A stretch of DNA of 64,000 nt from Lutibacter profundi. GTDB lineage: Bacteria > Bacteroidota > Bacteroidia > Flavobacteriales > Flavobacteriaceae. Positions within the stretch are counted from its first letter, which is position 1; each line of letters starts with the position of its first letter. A program made the position numbers and the translations under genes. The stretch covers positions 2,879,001 through 2,943,000 of the forward strand of contig NZ_CP013355.1 of assembly GCF_001543325.1 (NCBI RefSeq), given 5' to 3'. Below are positions 18,188 through 27,106 of this stretch, piece by piece. The notes under the pieces are model-generated. The model ran no database searches and was not told the DNA's origin. It worked only from the letters and a program-made list of their open reading frames with translations.

Positions 18188-18577
18188 GTGAAAAAACAAA
18201 TTTTAGGCATATTTTTTTATCTACTTTATTTGTTAGCAATGGTTCGCCCTATTGCCCCTATTATTGAATATTATGCTAACTATGATTATATAGCTAGTGT
18301 ATTATGTGAAAATAGAGATAAGCCTTATTTAGCTTGTAATGGGAAATGTTACTTAGAAAAGCAATTGAACAAAGTAAATCATAACAATCACGATCACAAA
18401 TCTACCATTCCTCAAATAGATTTTGATAAGTATCCAGTTTCACCTATTGGACAATTCTCTTATCAATTTAGTAATATTAATGAATTAAATTTTGAAAGAT
18501 TATTCATTTTAAAGAATACTTCACAAGATTATTTTTCTTCCATATTAAAACCACCACAGGTTATTTTCTTCATATAA
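18188..18577 (+). CDS. Small protein with CNGKC and His-rich motifs, upstream of copper-type receptor
   Basis: The 129-residue protein begins at a GTG (18188, MKKQILGIFFYLLY), followed by an N-terminal hydrophobic segment that could be a signal peptide or anchor. Possible metal ligands are a cysteine at about residue 39 (VLCENRD), ACNGKCYLEKQ (about 54-64) and a histidine-rich HNNHDHK (about 70-76). I do not recognise a named domain. Proteins of this pattern sit before TonB-dependent receptors in flavobacteria as far as I recall. With an OprC/NosA-like receptor next door, a role in copper handling is a reasonable inference, not shown. The gap to the receptor is 185 bp and holds no other gene. 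Confidence 0.7.
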   Translation: MKKQILGIFFYLLYLLAMVRPIAPIIEYYANYDYIASVLCENRDKPYLACNGKCYLEKQLNKVNHNNHDHKSTIPQIDFDKYPVSPIGQFSYQFSNINELNFERLFILKNTSQDYFSSILKPPQVIFFI

Positions 18578-18762
18578 TCTATTGCTTAAAATTTAGTATA
18601 CATAGTTATTGCTATGTTAGCATGCGTATTGTGTTTGCAAATAATTGTGGATACACTTAAGCTATTCTACTTCAATTTTAAGATTTAATCAAAAACATAT
18701 TAATAAGTAATAATACTGTAATCGCTAAAAATTGAGTGCGATTAGGTTAAAAATTATATTCA

Positions 18763-21033
18763 ATGAATAATAAGACTGTATATGCTAGTATATTACTAGT
18801 ATTTGTTGTGGCATTGTCGTATGCCCAAGAAACAACGATTAAAGGAAAGGTGATTGATGATAAAACAAATAATTATATTGAAAATGCAATCATAAAAGTT
18901 TTAAAAAGTAATAAATACACAATTAGCAATAAGAATGGAGAATTTACTTTAAACGTCAACGAAGGAGATCAAATTGAAGTTTCTCACATAAGTTATAAAA
19001 CGGTAGTAGTAAATGCTCAAAGTCAATTAACCATTACCCTACAATCAGTCCCAATAAGTTTAAATGAAATTATTGTTTCGGCAAATCCTTTACAAGATAT
19101 TTCTCAATCTGTAGTAGTGAATGAAACTTCAAAAAAAATAAGTCAACCTAGAAGTGTTGGGGGGTTGTTTAGAGATATAAAAGGATTTGGTATTGCCAAA
19201 AAAGGAGCCTATGCTTCAGAACCTGTATTTCGTTCATTTAGATTTGAACAATTAAACATACAATATGATGGAGGTATGAAAGTGTTAAATGCTTGTCCAA
19301 ATAGAATGGATCCTATTACAACTCATGTAATACCTGAAGAAATTGAAAAAATAGAAATTGTTAAAGGTCCTTTTACAGTTCGATTTGGTCAAAACTTTGG
19401 AGGAATTATTAACCTTGTAACAAAAACTCCTGATAGAAATAAACTAGGTGTTCACGGAAGTATAGAAGGAGGTTATGAAACAAATGGAAATAACTTGGTA
19501 AGCGGAGCATCCGTTATTTTTGTTGGTAAAAAAGTAGACTTAAATTTTAACGGTTCATATCGTGATTTTGGTGATTATACTGATGGAAATGGAATAGAAG
19601 TTCCTTCGTCATTTAGAACAACAGATTATTCAATTAAAGTAGGAGTAAACCCAACAGATAATCAACGTTTGCAGTTTAGCTGGAGACAATCTTTCAGTAG
19701 AGATATAGATCACGCTGGGTTACCAATGGATTCCCCCTACGATGATAGCTATTTAACAGGAATAGATTATAAAATTAATGAACTTTCTGAAAAAATCAGC
19801 AGCTTTACAGTAAAAGTATTTTATTCATATGTTGATCATTTGATGACAAACGAAGGACGCCCTACATTTATGATGGTAGATGCTGCAACACCCGTTGAAT
19901 CTTGGACTTATGGAGGTAAAGCAGAATTGGTACTTAGCCTCTCTGACAATTCAAAACTTTATACAGGTATTGATGCTAATATTATTGATAGAAAAGGAAA
20001 TAGAACCAGAATAGTTAAAATGATGAATGGTATGGTGCTTCCTAACCCTATGACCTTTTACGATAAAGTTTGGCAAGATGCAAATTTAGATGATATAGGC
20101 TTATTTGCTGAAGGTAAATTTAAAATTGAAGATTATACTACACTAACAACAGGTGTTAGAGCAGACTTTATTGCAACCTCGTTAGATGACCCAGCGGCAA
20201 ATTTTGAAGCTTTATACGGAGGTGCTATTAACGATAAAACAGAAACAAATATTAGTGCTAATATTTCTGTAAAATATCAAAAAAATGGTTTTCAAACTCA
20301 ATTGGCTTTTGGTAGAGGTGTAAGAACTGCTTCAATGGTAGAACGCTATATCAATCATTTTAATGTTGGAGTTGACCCTTATGAATATGTAGGAAACCCT
20401 AACTTAAAACCAGAAGTAAATAACCAAATAGAATTGTCTTTTTTTAAAAATTTTAAGAACATATTTATTGGTGCATCATTTTTTCATTCATTCTTGGAAG
20501 ATTATATAACAGCAGTTGTAACAGATATTCCTCGTGTATATATGCCAACAACACCACCAACTGTTACAAAGCAGTTTATAAACGTAGATAAAGCATCTCA
20601 AACAGGTTTTGAATTTACATTTAATGTAAAAGCTTCAGAAAAAATCTCATTCACTTCGGATGTATCCTATACAAGAGCTCAAAATAATGATTTTGATGAG
20701 CCTATCCCTCAAATTCCGCCTTTTAAAGCAAACTTAGGAGCTAAATATGAAAGTAATAACTATTGGGTTTTATTAAGTTCAAGGTTAGTTGCAGCTCAAA
20801 ATAGGATTTCAACAACATTTATGGAAGAAAAAACACCTGGTTTTGGAACACTAGATTTACGTTTTGGTTTTGAGCCAAGTAGAAGATTATCAGTTGGTGC
20901 AGCAGTACTTAATATTTTTGATAAAGCCTATTATGAACATTTAAATTTCTCGTATCAAAATTCAAATACCCTATCAGGGAGAATTTTTGAACCGGGGAGA
21001 AATTTCACAATATATATTAAGTATAAGTTTTAG
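18763..21033 (+). CDS. TonB-dependent receptor, OprC/NosA-like copper type
   Basis: This is a 756-residue outer-membrane receptor. After a signal peptide (about 1-21, ending SYAQ) comes a carboxypeptidase-regulatory-like repeat (about 24-95) typical of Bacteroidota receptors. A plug domain (about 105-222) and a 22-strand barrel ending in the aromatic terminus IYIKYKF follow. The plug contains NACPNRMDP with C178 and M182, the CxxxM arrangement that binds copper in Pseudomonas OprC, and HLM at 359-361 matches the second OprC ligand pair HxM. These agree with copper import, possibly to supply nitrous oxide reductase or oxidases; the cargo is inference. A terminator follows. Confidence 0.88.
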   Translation: MNNKTVYASILLVFVVALSYAQETTIKGKVIDDKTNNYIENAIIKVLKSNKYTISNKNGEFTLNVNEGDQIEVSHISYKTVVVNAQSQLTITLQSVPISLNEIIVSANPLQDISQSVVVNETSKKISQPRSVGGLFRDIKGFGIAKKGAYASEPVFRSFRFEQLNIQYDGGMKVLNACPNRMDPITTHVIPEEIEKIEIVKGPFTVRFGQNFGGIINLVTKTPDRNKLGVHGSIEGGYETNGNNLVSGASVIFVGKKVDLNFNGSYRDFGDYTDGNGIEVPSSFRTTDYSIKVGVNPTDNQRLQFSWRQSFSRDIDHAGLPMDSPYDDSYLTGIDYKINELSEKISSFTVKVFYSYVDHLMTNEGRPTFMMVDAATPVESWTYGGKAELVLSLSDNSKLYTGIDANIIDRKGNRTRIVKMMNGMVLPNPMTFYDKVWQDANLDDIGLFAEGKFKIEDYTTLTTGVRADFIATSLDDPAANFEALYGGAINDKTETNISANISVKYQKNGFQTQLAFGRGVRTASMVERYINHFNVGVDPYEYVGNPNLKPEVNNQIELSFFKNFKNIFIGASFFHSFLEDYITAVVTDIPRVYMPTTPPTVTKQFINVDKASQTGFEFTFNVKASEKISFTSDVSYTRAQNNDFDEPIPQIPPFKANLGAKYESNNYWVLLSSRLVAAQNRISTTFMEEKTPGFGTLDLRFGFEPSRRLSVGAAVLNIFDKAYYEHLNFSYQNSNTLSGRIFEPGRNFTIYIKYKF

Positions 21034-21066
21034 CAATACTTTATACTTATTTGTTTGTTAATTTGG

Positions 21067-21101
21067 AAACCACGAAATATTAATTTTTTCGTGGTTTTTT
21101 T
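21067..21101 (+). terminator. Rho-independent terminator after the TonB receptor
   Basis: The stem AAACCACGAAA (21067-21077) pairs with TTTCGTGGTTT (21087-21097) around a 9-base loop and runs into a T tract. It lies 33 bp after the receptor stop and before the next gene on the same strand. Confidence 0.85.
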
Positions 21102-21147
21102 GCTAATTTTTTTTAAATTGCAGTAAACCAACTAACACAACTTCACA

Positions 21148-21828
21148 ATGAAAATAACTTATTTAGGACATGCAAGTTTAAGTATTGAAACAAGAGATAA
21201 AACATTACTAATTGATCCTTTTATTTCGGGAAATGATTTGGCTAAAAGTATTGAAATTGATAAATTACAAGCAGATTATATTTTGATAACGCATGCACAT
21301 GAAGATCATATTTTAGATGTTGAAGTTATAGCAAAAAGAACAGGGGCTAAAATAATTTCTAATTTTGAAATTGTTACATATTTTGAAACTAAAGGCATTG
21401 CTGGTCATCCAATGAATCATGGTGGGAAATGGAAATTTGATTTTGGAACTGTTCATTATACCAATGCTGTACATTCAAGCTCATTTCCTGACGGAAGCTA
21501 TGGAGGTCAGCCTGGTGGGTTTGTAATTGAAACAAGTCACCATAGATTGTATATAGCAGGTGATACAGCTTTAACATACGATATGAAACTGATTCCTGAT
21601 GTTATTGGAGAATTAGATTTGGTTGTTTTACCAGTGGGAGACAATTTTACGATGGGAATTGATGAAGCAATAAAAGCCAGTACGTTTTTAAATTGTAATA
21701 AAGTTTTAGGCTATCATTTTGATACATTTGGTTATATAAAAATTAATCATAAAGAAGCGTTTGAAAAATTTGCTAAAGCTAAAAAGGAAATATTTTTATT
21801 ACCAATAGGAGAAAATATTAAATTGTAA
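21148..21828 (+). CDS. UPF0173-type metal-dependent hydrolase (MBL fold)
   Basis: This 226-residue cytoplasmic protein has the metallo-beta-lactamase core motif THAHEDH (HxHxDH, about residues 50-55), a later GDT metal ligand (AGDTALTYD) and a C-terminal GYHFDTF histidine. The size and motif order match the UPF0173 (YtkL-like) group. The substrate is unknown for most members. It stands alone after a terminator and converges base-to-base with the next gene (stops at 21828 and 21829). The fold is secure, the reaction unassigned. Confidence 0.9.
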   Translation: MKITYLGHASLSIETRDKTLLIDPFISGNDLAKSIEIDKLQADYILITHAHEDHILDVEVIAKRTGAKIISNFEIVTYFETKGIAGHPMNHGGKWKFDFGTVHYTNAVHSSSFPDGSYGGQPGGFVIETSHHRLYIAGDTALTYDMKLIPDVIGELDLVVLPVGDNFTMGIDEAIKASTFLNCNKVLGYHFDTFGYIKINHKEAFEKFAKAKKEIFLLPIGENIKL

Positions 21829-22725
21829 TTAGGGCTTATTTTTTAACCATTCTTGTCTTAAATCATTAGATAATATTCCTGTTCCATCATGTTTCCACCC
21901 TGGTGGTTTCACAAAATATTTTAGTCTATTTCTAAACGAAGTTTTAGAAGTAAATACATCTTTAAAAATAGCGACCCACTCATGAAAAGCAATAGTTATT
22001 GGATTAAATGAATTTATATTTGAAGTTAATCCATATACAACTTTTTCATCTTCCAATTCTGATTGGAAAGTTCCAAAAAATTTATCCCAAATAATTAATA
22101 TGCCTGCATGATTTCTATCTAAATACAGAGGGTTAGATCCATGATGCACCCTATGATGAGATGGTGTATTAAATATTGCCTCAAACCAACGAGGCATTTT
22201 GTGTATTAACTCTGTATGAATCCAATATTGATATAATAAGCTAATACTCATTTGGGTAAAAATCATTAATGGATGAAAACCCAATAGAGGCAATGCTAAA
22301 TAAAAAATAAAACCAAAAAAACTACCAGTCCAAGTTTGCCTTAAAGCAGTACTTAAATTGTATTTTTGTGAAGAGTGATGTACAACGTGTGATGCCCAAA
22401 AAAAACGACTTTCATGGCTAATTCTATGAAACCAATAATAAAAAAAATCTTGTCCAACAAAAACAAGTAACCAAGCCCACCAAGTAAAAGGTATTGTAGT
22501 AATTTTGTAATTTTCATATAAGAAAGTAATTACAAAAACAATTATTAATTTACTAACCATTTCAATAAAAACATTGCCAATTCCCATTGCTAATGAGGCA
22601 AAGGTATCTTTAATATTATAGCTATTAGGCTTTTTCTTATAAATTACAATTCCCTCAATAATTACCGTGGCAATAAAAAAAGGAATAGCATAGTAAATTA
22701 AGTTTGGAATGTGTGGTATTTCCAT
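21829..22725 (-). CDS. Sterol desaturase / fatty acid hydroxylase family membrane protein
   Basis: This 298-residue membrane protein has three to four hydrophobic helices in its first half. The di-iron histidine clusters of the family are HRISHE (about residue 120), HVVHH (about 133-137) and HRVHH (about 192-196), followed by a DRNHAG histidine. Such enzymes insert hydroxyl groups or double bonds into lipids or carotenoids using oxygen. The substrate cannot be told from the sequence; no carotenoid or sterol genes are adjacent. It is transcribed away from menC with a 65-bp AT-rich shared upstream region. Confidence 0.9.
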   Translation of the reverse strand: MEIPHIPNLIYYAIPFFIATVIIEGIVIYKKKPNSYNIKDTFASLAMGIGNVFIEMVSKLIIVFVITFLYENYKITTIPFTWWAWLLVFVGQDFFYYWFHRISHESRFFWASHVVHHSSQKYNLSTALRQTWTGSFFGFIFYLALPLLGFHPLMIFTQMSISLLYQYWIHTELIHKMPRWFEAIFNTPSHHRVHHGSNPLYLDRNHAGILIIWDKFFGTFQSELEDEKVVYGLTSNINSFNPITIAFHEWVAIFKDVFTSKTSFRNRLKYFVKPPGWKHDGTGILSNDLRQEWLKNKP

Positions 22726-22790
22726 GAAATTTTATTATTTGCTTCCAATATAAATAAATTTTATTTATTTGTACCTTTCAGCGTAAAAAT

Positions 22791-23828
22791 ATGAGAGCAA
22801 CCTTTTTAAAATACATACTAAATTTTAAGCAAGCTAGTGGTACCTCTAGGGGAGTTTTAAAAACAAAAGAAACCTTTTTTTTAAAACTTATTGACGGAAA
22901 AAGAATAGGAATTGGAGAATGTGCTGTTTTTAGAGGGCTTAGTGTTGATGACAGACCTGATTATGAAAATAAATTACAATGGCTTTGTAATAATATTAAT
23001 CAAAACACAACGAATCTATTAAATGAGTTAGTAGAGTTCCCCTCCATACAATTTGGTTTAGAACAAGCTGTTTTATCTTTAAATAGTGTAAATAATTTTG
23101 AGTTATACCCTTCAAAATTTACACAGTCTAAAGATTCAATAAATATAAATGGTTTAGTATGGATGGGTAATAAATCTTTTATGAATCAACAAATAAAAGA
23201 AAAAATAGCGGCTGGTTTTTCAACTATAAAAATGAAAATTGGAGCGATAGATTTTAAAACAGAATTGTCTTTATTAAAAAGTATTAGAAAAGAGTTTTCA
23301 GCTGAAGAAATAGAATTAAGAGTTGATGCTAATGGAGCATTTAAATATTCAGAGGTTTTAGAGAAATTAAAAAGATTAGCTGAATTTGAACTACACTCAA
23401 TAGAGCAGCCAATAAAACAAGGGCAGTTAAATTTAATGGCAGAAATATGCTTAAAAACACCAATTCCAATTGCGTTAGATGAAGAGTTAATAGGTGTTTT
23501 TAATGTAACAAATAAGCAAAAATTACTACAAATAATAAACCCGCAGTATATAATTTTAAAACCCAGTTTGGTTGGCGGATTTAAAGGAAGTGAAGAATGG
23601 ATAAATTTGGCTGAAAAACAACAAGTTAAATGGTGGGTAACATCTGCTTTGGAAAGTAATATTGGTTTAAATGCAATTGCACAATGGACATATTCTTTAA
23701 ATACAAAAACCCCTCAAGGTTTAGGAACAGGAAGTTTATTTACCAATAATTTTAAAAGCCCGTTAGAAGTTAAAAAAGGACATTTACATTATAACAATTC
23801 AAAAAAATGGAAATTTAATTTATTTTAA
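22791..23828 (+). CDS. menC: o-Succinylbenzoate synthase
   Basis: The enzyme dehydrates SHCHC to o-succinylbenzoate in menaquinone synthesis. The 345-residue protein is an enolase-superfamily barrel with the catalytic lysine motif KMKIG (about residue 147), metal ligands in DANGAF, EQP and DEEL, and the second catalytic lysine in ILKPSLVGG. The menaquinone role is supported by menE two genes downstream and menA 5 kb upstream; without this context it could be a dipeptide epimerase. The intervening CPBP protease gene starts 3 bp after its stop. Confidence 0.92.
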   Translation: MRATFLKYILNFKQASGTSRGVLKTKETFFLKLIDGKRIGIGECAVFRGLSVDDRPDYENKLQWLCNNINQNTTNLLNELVEFPSIQFGLEQAVLSLNSVNNFELYPSKFTQSKDSININGLVWMGNKSFMNQQIKEKIAAGFSTIKMKIGAIDFKTELSLLKSIRKEFSAEEIELRVDANGAFKYSEVLEKLKRLAEFELHSIEQPIKQGQLNLMAEICLKTPIPIALDEELIGVFNVTNKQKLLQIINPQYIILKPSLVGGFKGSEEWINLAEKQQVKWWVTSALESNIGLNAIAQWTYSLNTKTPQGLGTGSLFTNNFKSPLEVKKGHLHYNNSKKWKFNLF

Positions 23829-23831
23829 TTT

Positions 23832-24791
23832 ATGAAATTTATACAACAAGCATACAAAGGGAATAATCAATGGTGGGCATATATAGTAACAATTATAATT
23901 TTATTTTTTGGATGGCAGTTTATAGGGGTTATTCCTTTAACAGGTGTTGCATATTTTTATGCCAACGATTTAAATGAATTTGCTAATGCAGCTAAAGATA
24001 ATTTTGCAACTTTAGGTATTGATACAAATTTGTATTTATTTTTAATAATTTTAACTTTTTTAGGAGGGTTATTATCTTTGTTTTTAGGAATAAAAGTTAT
24101 TCATAGAAGAAAAATTATAACATTAATTACCAGTCGAGAAAAACTAGATTGGAGTAGGGTATTTTATGCATTTAAAATTTGGGCTGCACTAGGCGTAATT
24201 ATGATTTTAATAGGATATTTTATTGCTCCTGAAGATTATGTATGGAATTTTAAACCTTTGCCATTTTTTATTTTAGTAGTTATTTCATTGTTGTTTTTAC
24301 CAATTCAAACTAGTATGGAAGAATTGTTATTTAGAGGTTATTTAATGCAAGGTTTTGGAACGTGGTTTAAAAATTCATTTATTGCATTAATCTTAACTTC
24401 AGTAATTTTTGGCTTATTACACGGTTTAAATCCTGAAGTTGAAAAGTTGGGTTGGATTAGTATGATATATTATATTGGAACAGGTTTGGTATTGGGAATT
24501 TTCACCTTAATGGATGAAGGAACGGAATTGTCTTTAGGGTTCCATGCTGCAAATAATATAATTGCAGCGGTTTTTGTAACTGCAAATTGGACAGTTTTTC
24601 AAACGGATGCTTTATTAGTAGATATCTCTGAACCTTCTGTTGGATGGGAAATGTTTGTACCTGTGTTTATTTTGTATCCACTAGTTCTATTTATTTTCTC
24701 TAAAAAATATGGTTGGACCAATTGGCAAGAAAAATTGATGGGAACAATACGTAAACCTATTGAGTTGAAGGAAGAAGAATTTATAGCGTAA
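23832..24791 (+). CDS. CPBP family intramembrane glutamic protease
   Basis: This is a 319-residue polytopic membrane protein with about eight hydrophobic segments. The Abi/CAAX-protease motifs are visible: EELLFRG (about residues 161-167), a following FGLLHGLNP histidine and a third-motif histidine in LGFHAANN. Members cleave membrane-embedded substrates or act in bacteriocin self-immunity; no bacteriocin gene is nearby. It is wedged between menC (3 bp) and menE (75 bp), and this order also occurs in other flavobacteria as far as I recall, so it is likely carried along in the men operon. The function is unassigned. Confidence 0.87.
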   Translation: MKFIQQAYKGNNQWWAYIVTIIILFFGWQFIGVIPLTGVAYFYANDLNEFANAAKDNFATLGIDTNLYLFLIILTFLGGLLSLFLGIKVIHRRKIITLITSREKLDWSRVFYAFKIWAALGVIMILIGYFIAPEDYVWNFKPLPFFILVVISLLFLPIQTSMEELLFRGYLMQGFGTWFKNSFIALILTSVIFGLLHGLNPEVEKLGWISMIYYIGTGLVLGIFTLMDEGTELSLGFHAANNIIAAVFVTANWTVFQTDALLVDISEPSVGWEMFVPVFILYPLVLFIFSKKYGWTNWQEKLMGTIRKPIELKEEEFIA

Positions 24792-24866
24792 GTTTTATAG
24801 GTGTAAAGTATAAAGTTGAAAAGCTTTAAAGTCAGGAACAAAAATTACGCCATTCTACACTGCGAT

Positions 24867-26018
24867 ATGCAATCTTACAAATTAGAAATTAAAAACAATA
24901 AACCAGAAGCCAAAAAAATATTGATCTTGGAAAAAACATCATTTCATAAAGATTTTAAATTACAAGGAATATCATTTAGTTCAAAAGAAGAGTTAATTAA
25001 TTTTTCTACAAAAAACTTGAATGTAGAGGTTACTCATTTTTTGCAGCAATGGTTTAATAATAGTTTGTTTGTAGAAGTAAAAACATCAGGCTCAACAGGG
25101 AAGCCCAAAGATCTAAAACTTCAGAAAAATTATATGGTAAATAGTGCGAAAGCCACAGGTGAATATTTTAAATTGCCTAAAAATACTACAGCATTATTAT
25201 GCATGTCTCCAAATTATATTGCTGGTAAAATGATGTTAGTTCGCGCATTAACATTGGGTTGGCAATTAGATGTTGTTGAACCAACTTCAAAACCATTAGA
25301 AAACACTTCAAAACAATATGATTTTTCGGCAATGGTGCCAATGCAACTACACAATTCTTTAAGTGAGTTGTATAAAATAAAGAAGCTAATTGTTGGGGGT
25401 GGCGTTGTTTCAAATGAATTACTTAACAAAATTCAAAATGTAAATACAGAAGTTTTTGCTACTTATGGAATGACCGAAACAATTACACATATTGCCATTA
25501 AAAAATTAAATCACTTCAATAACGTCATTGCGAATGAAACGAAGCAATCTCATTATAATGTATTACCAAATATTTCAATTTCTAATGATAGTAGAGGTTG
25601 TTTAGTAATTAATGCACCAAATGTTTCTGAAGAAAAAATTATTACAAATGATATTATTGAACTGATTTCTTCCACAAAATTTAACTGGTTAGGACGTTAT
25701 GATACTGTAATTAATTCGGGAGGAATAAAATTAATTCCAGAACAAATTGAAGAAAAGATTAGAAGTGTTTTAACATCACGTTTTTTTGTTTCGGGATTGC
25801 CAGATGTTATCTTAGGAGAACAATTAATTTTGGTAGTTGAATGTATTGATACGGAAATGAATGAAGAAGATATTTTCAAAAAAATAAAAAAGCTAAAATC
25901 TGTATCTTCCTATGAAATTCCTAAAAAAATATATTTTTTAGATCGATTTGTAATTACTGAAACAAAGAAAATAAATAGAAAAGAAACACTAAAAATGATT
26001 AAGAGTATCGACTTATAA
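24867..26018 (+). CDS. menE: AMP-binding protein, o-succinylbenzoate-CoA ligase (MenE-like)
   Basis: This is a short acyl-activating enzyme. I take the ATG at 24867 (383 residues, MQSYKLEIKNN) instead of a TTG at 24816. The adenylation loop TSGSTGKPK, the ATYGMTET motif, the GRYD hinge and the C-terminal ETKKINRKET catalytic lysine region are all present. With menC adjacent, activation of o-succinylbenzoate is the likely job; the short form is usual in Bacteroidota. After KKLNHF the frame contains VIANETKQSHYN, which is encoded by a dispersed palindromic DNA repeat (25523-25553) and looks inserted. The end overlaps the convergent zinc-ribbon gene by 20 bp. Confidence 0.88.
   Translation: MQSYKLEIKNNKPEAKKILILEKTSFHKDFKLQGISFSSKEELINFSTKNLNVEVTHFLQQWFNNSLFVEVKTSGSTGKPKDLKLQKNYMVNSAKATGEYFKLPKNTTALLCMSPNYIAGKMMLVRALTLGWQLDVVEPTSKPLENTSKQYDFSAMVPMQLHNSLSELYKIKKLIVGGGVVSNELLNKIQNVNTEVFATYGMTETITHIAIKKLNHFNNVIANETKQSHYNVLPNISISNDSRGCLVINAPNVSEEKIITNDIIELISSTKFNWLGRYDTVINSGGIKLIPEQIEEKIRSVLTSRFFVSGLPDVILGEQLILVVECIDTEMNEEDIFKKIKKLKSVSSYEIPKKIYFLDRFVITETKKINRKETLKMIKSIDL
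25523..25553 (+). repeat. Dispersed palindromic repeat embedded in frame in menE
   Basis: The stretch begins CGTCATTGCGAATG and ends GAAGCAATCTCAT, with ATTGC and GCAAT as short inverted arms. It strongly resembles a short intergenic repeat (CGTCATTGCGA..CGAAGCAATC) that I recall from many bacterial genomes. Here it is read in frame as VIANETKQSH without a stop. No other copy is in this window. Repeat identity is from memory and needs a search. Confidence 0.65.
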
Positions 26019-26331
26019 TTTTTAAAATCACTAGCAATTTTACCAATATTAAACCCGAATAATGCCATACAGGGGTTTTTGTGGTTTCTTTCAATTCAAA
26101 GTAGGCAAGTTTAATATCATTAGGCATATCTTCTAGCTGATAATTTTGATTGCAATTCGTGCAATTTGATTCGCCATATTTCCCTACAGAAATTAGAGGT
26201 AATTGTAAAAAGTGTTTATACCTTCCTGAAACAATTATTTTTGTTGATTGTTTTTTGTTGCACTTAGGGCATACAATAGTCGAAGTTATTTCGCTTTTTA
26301 GTATTGAAGATTTTTTATTAATTAATGGCAT
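25999..26331 (-). CDS. Zinc-ribbon protein with C-terminal membrane segment
   Basis: This small 110-residue protein has two CxxC pairs, CPKC (about residues 21-24) and CTNC (about 56-59), which would bind one zinc as a zinc ribbon. A C-terminal hydrophobic stretch (LILVKLLVILKII) could anchor it in the membrane. I do not recognise a named family. Its ATG shares one base with the yebC stop (TAATG), so it is probably translated after yebC by coupling. The 3' end runs 20 bp into the convergent menE. Function unknown. Confidence 0.7.
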   Translation of the reverse strand: MPLINKKSSILKSEITSTIVCPKCNKKQSTKIIVSGRYKHFLQLPLISVGKYGESNCTNCNQNYQLEDMPNDIKLAYFELKETTKTPVWHYSGLILVKLLVILKIISRYS

Positions 26332-27047
26332 TACATTTCCATAGAGTGGTACACGTTTTGAACATCATCATCCTCTTCCAATTTTTCTAATAATTTTTCA
26401 ACATCAGCCTGTTGCTCTTCGGAAAGCTTAGTAGTTGTAGTTGGAATTCGTTCGAATCCAGAAGAAAGAATTTCTAAGTTATTTTCTTCTAAATATTTTT
26501 GAATAGCTCCAAATTGTTCAAAAGGGGCATAAATTAAAATTCCATCTTCATCTTCAAAAACTTCTTCAACATCAAAATCTATCAATTCTAACTCAAATTC
26601 TTCTAAATTCATTTTTAAATCTTCTGCTTTCACTCTAAAATTACAAGTATGGTCAAACATAAAAATCACAGAACCTGAAGTTCCAAAATTCCCATCACAT
26701 TTATTAAAAGCAGCTCTTACATTAGCAACAGTTCTATTGTTATTGTCAGTTGCTGTTTCAACAACTAAAGCAACACCATGGGGTGCATATCCCTCAAATA
26801 AAACTTCTTTATAGTTGGCGGTATCTTTGTCACTTGCTTTTTTTATAGCACGTTCTACATTATCTTTTGGCATATTAGCTGCCTTTGCATTTTGAATAAC
26901 AGCTCTTAAGCGTGCGTTTGTTTCAGGGTTTGGGCCACCTTCTTTAACTGCCATTACAATATCTTTACCAATGCGAGTAAAGGTTTTTGCCATTGCAGAC
27001 CAACGTTTCATTTTTCTTGCTTTTCTAAATTCAAAGGCTCTTCCCAT
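26331..27047 (-). CDS. yebC: YebC/PmpR family regulatory protein
   Basis: This 238-residue protein belongs to the TACO1/YebC family: the N-terminal MGRAFEFRKARKMKRWS, GGPNPETNARLR, NMPKDNVERAIKK and YEGYAPHGVA-like motifs are present. Members are described as transcription regulators and, more recently, as helpers of translation through proline-rich stretches. No ruvC neighbour is present, unlike in proteobacteria. A promoter-like -33/-7 pair lies just upstream (27072-27102), and the zinc-ribbon gene follows with a one-base overlap. Confidence 0.95.
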   Translation of the reverse strand: MGRAFEFRKARKMKRWSAMAKTFTRIGKDIVMAVKEGGPNPETNARLRAVIQNAKAANMPKDNVERAIKKASDKDTANYKEVLFEGYAPHGVALVVETATDNNNRTVANVRAAFNKCDGNFGTSGSVIFMFDHTCNFRVKAEDLKMNLEEFELELIDFDVEEVFEDEDGILIYAPFEQFGAIQKYLEENNLEILSSGFERIPTTTTKLSEEQQADVEKLLEKLEEDDDVQNVYHSMEM

Positions 27048-27071
27048 AATTTAATATTATTTTTAGTGTTG

Positions 27072-27102
27072 CAAATGTAATTATTACAATATATTTTCAC
27101 AA
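27072..27102 (-). promoter_or_regulatory. Candidate yebC promoter
   Basis: On the minus strand TTG (27102-27100) is followed after 20 bp by TACATTTG (27079-27072), matching the Bacteroidota -33 TTG / -7 TAnnTTTG pattern. The yebC ATG is 24 bp further on. Motif match only. Confidence 0.6.
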
Positions 27103-27106
27103 TTTT

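Noticed and set aside
23832..24791. CPBP protease as a bacteriocin immunity or phage-abortive system
   Set aside because: No bacteriocin precursor, toxin or other defence gene is adjacent; it sits inside a menaquinone gene run.
25186..25429. Two overlapping minus-strand ORFs opposite menE
   Set aside because: They overlap conserved adenylation motifs of menE on the other strand and show no family resemblance.
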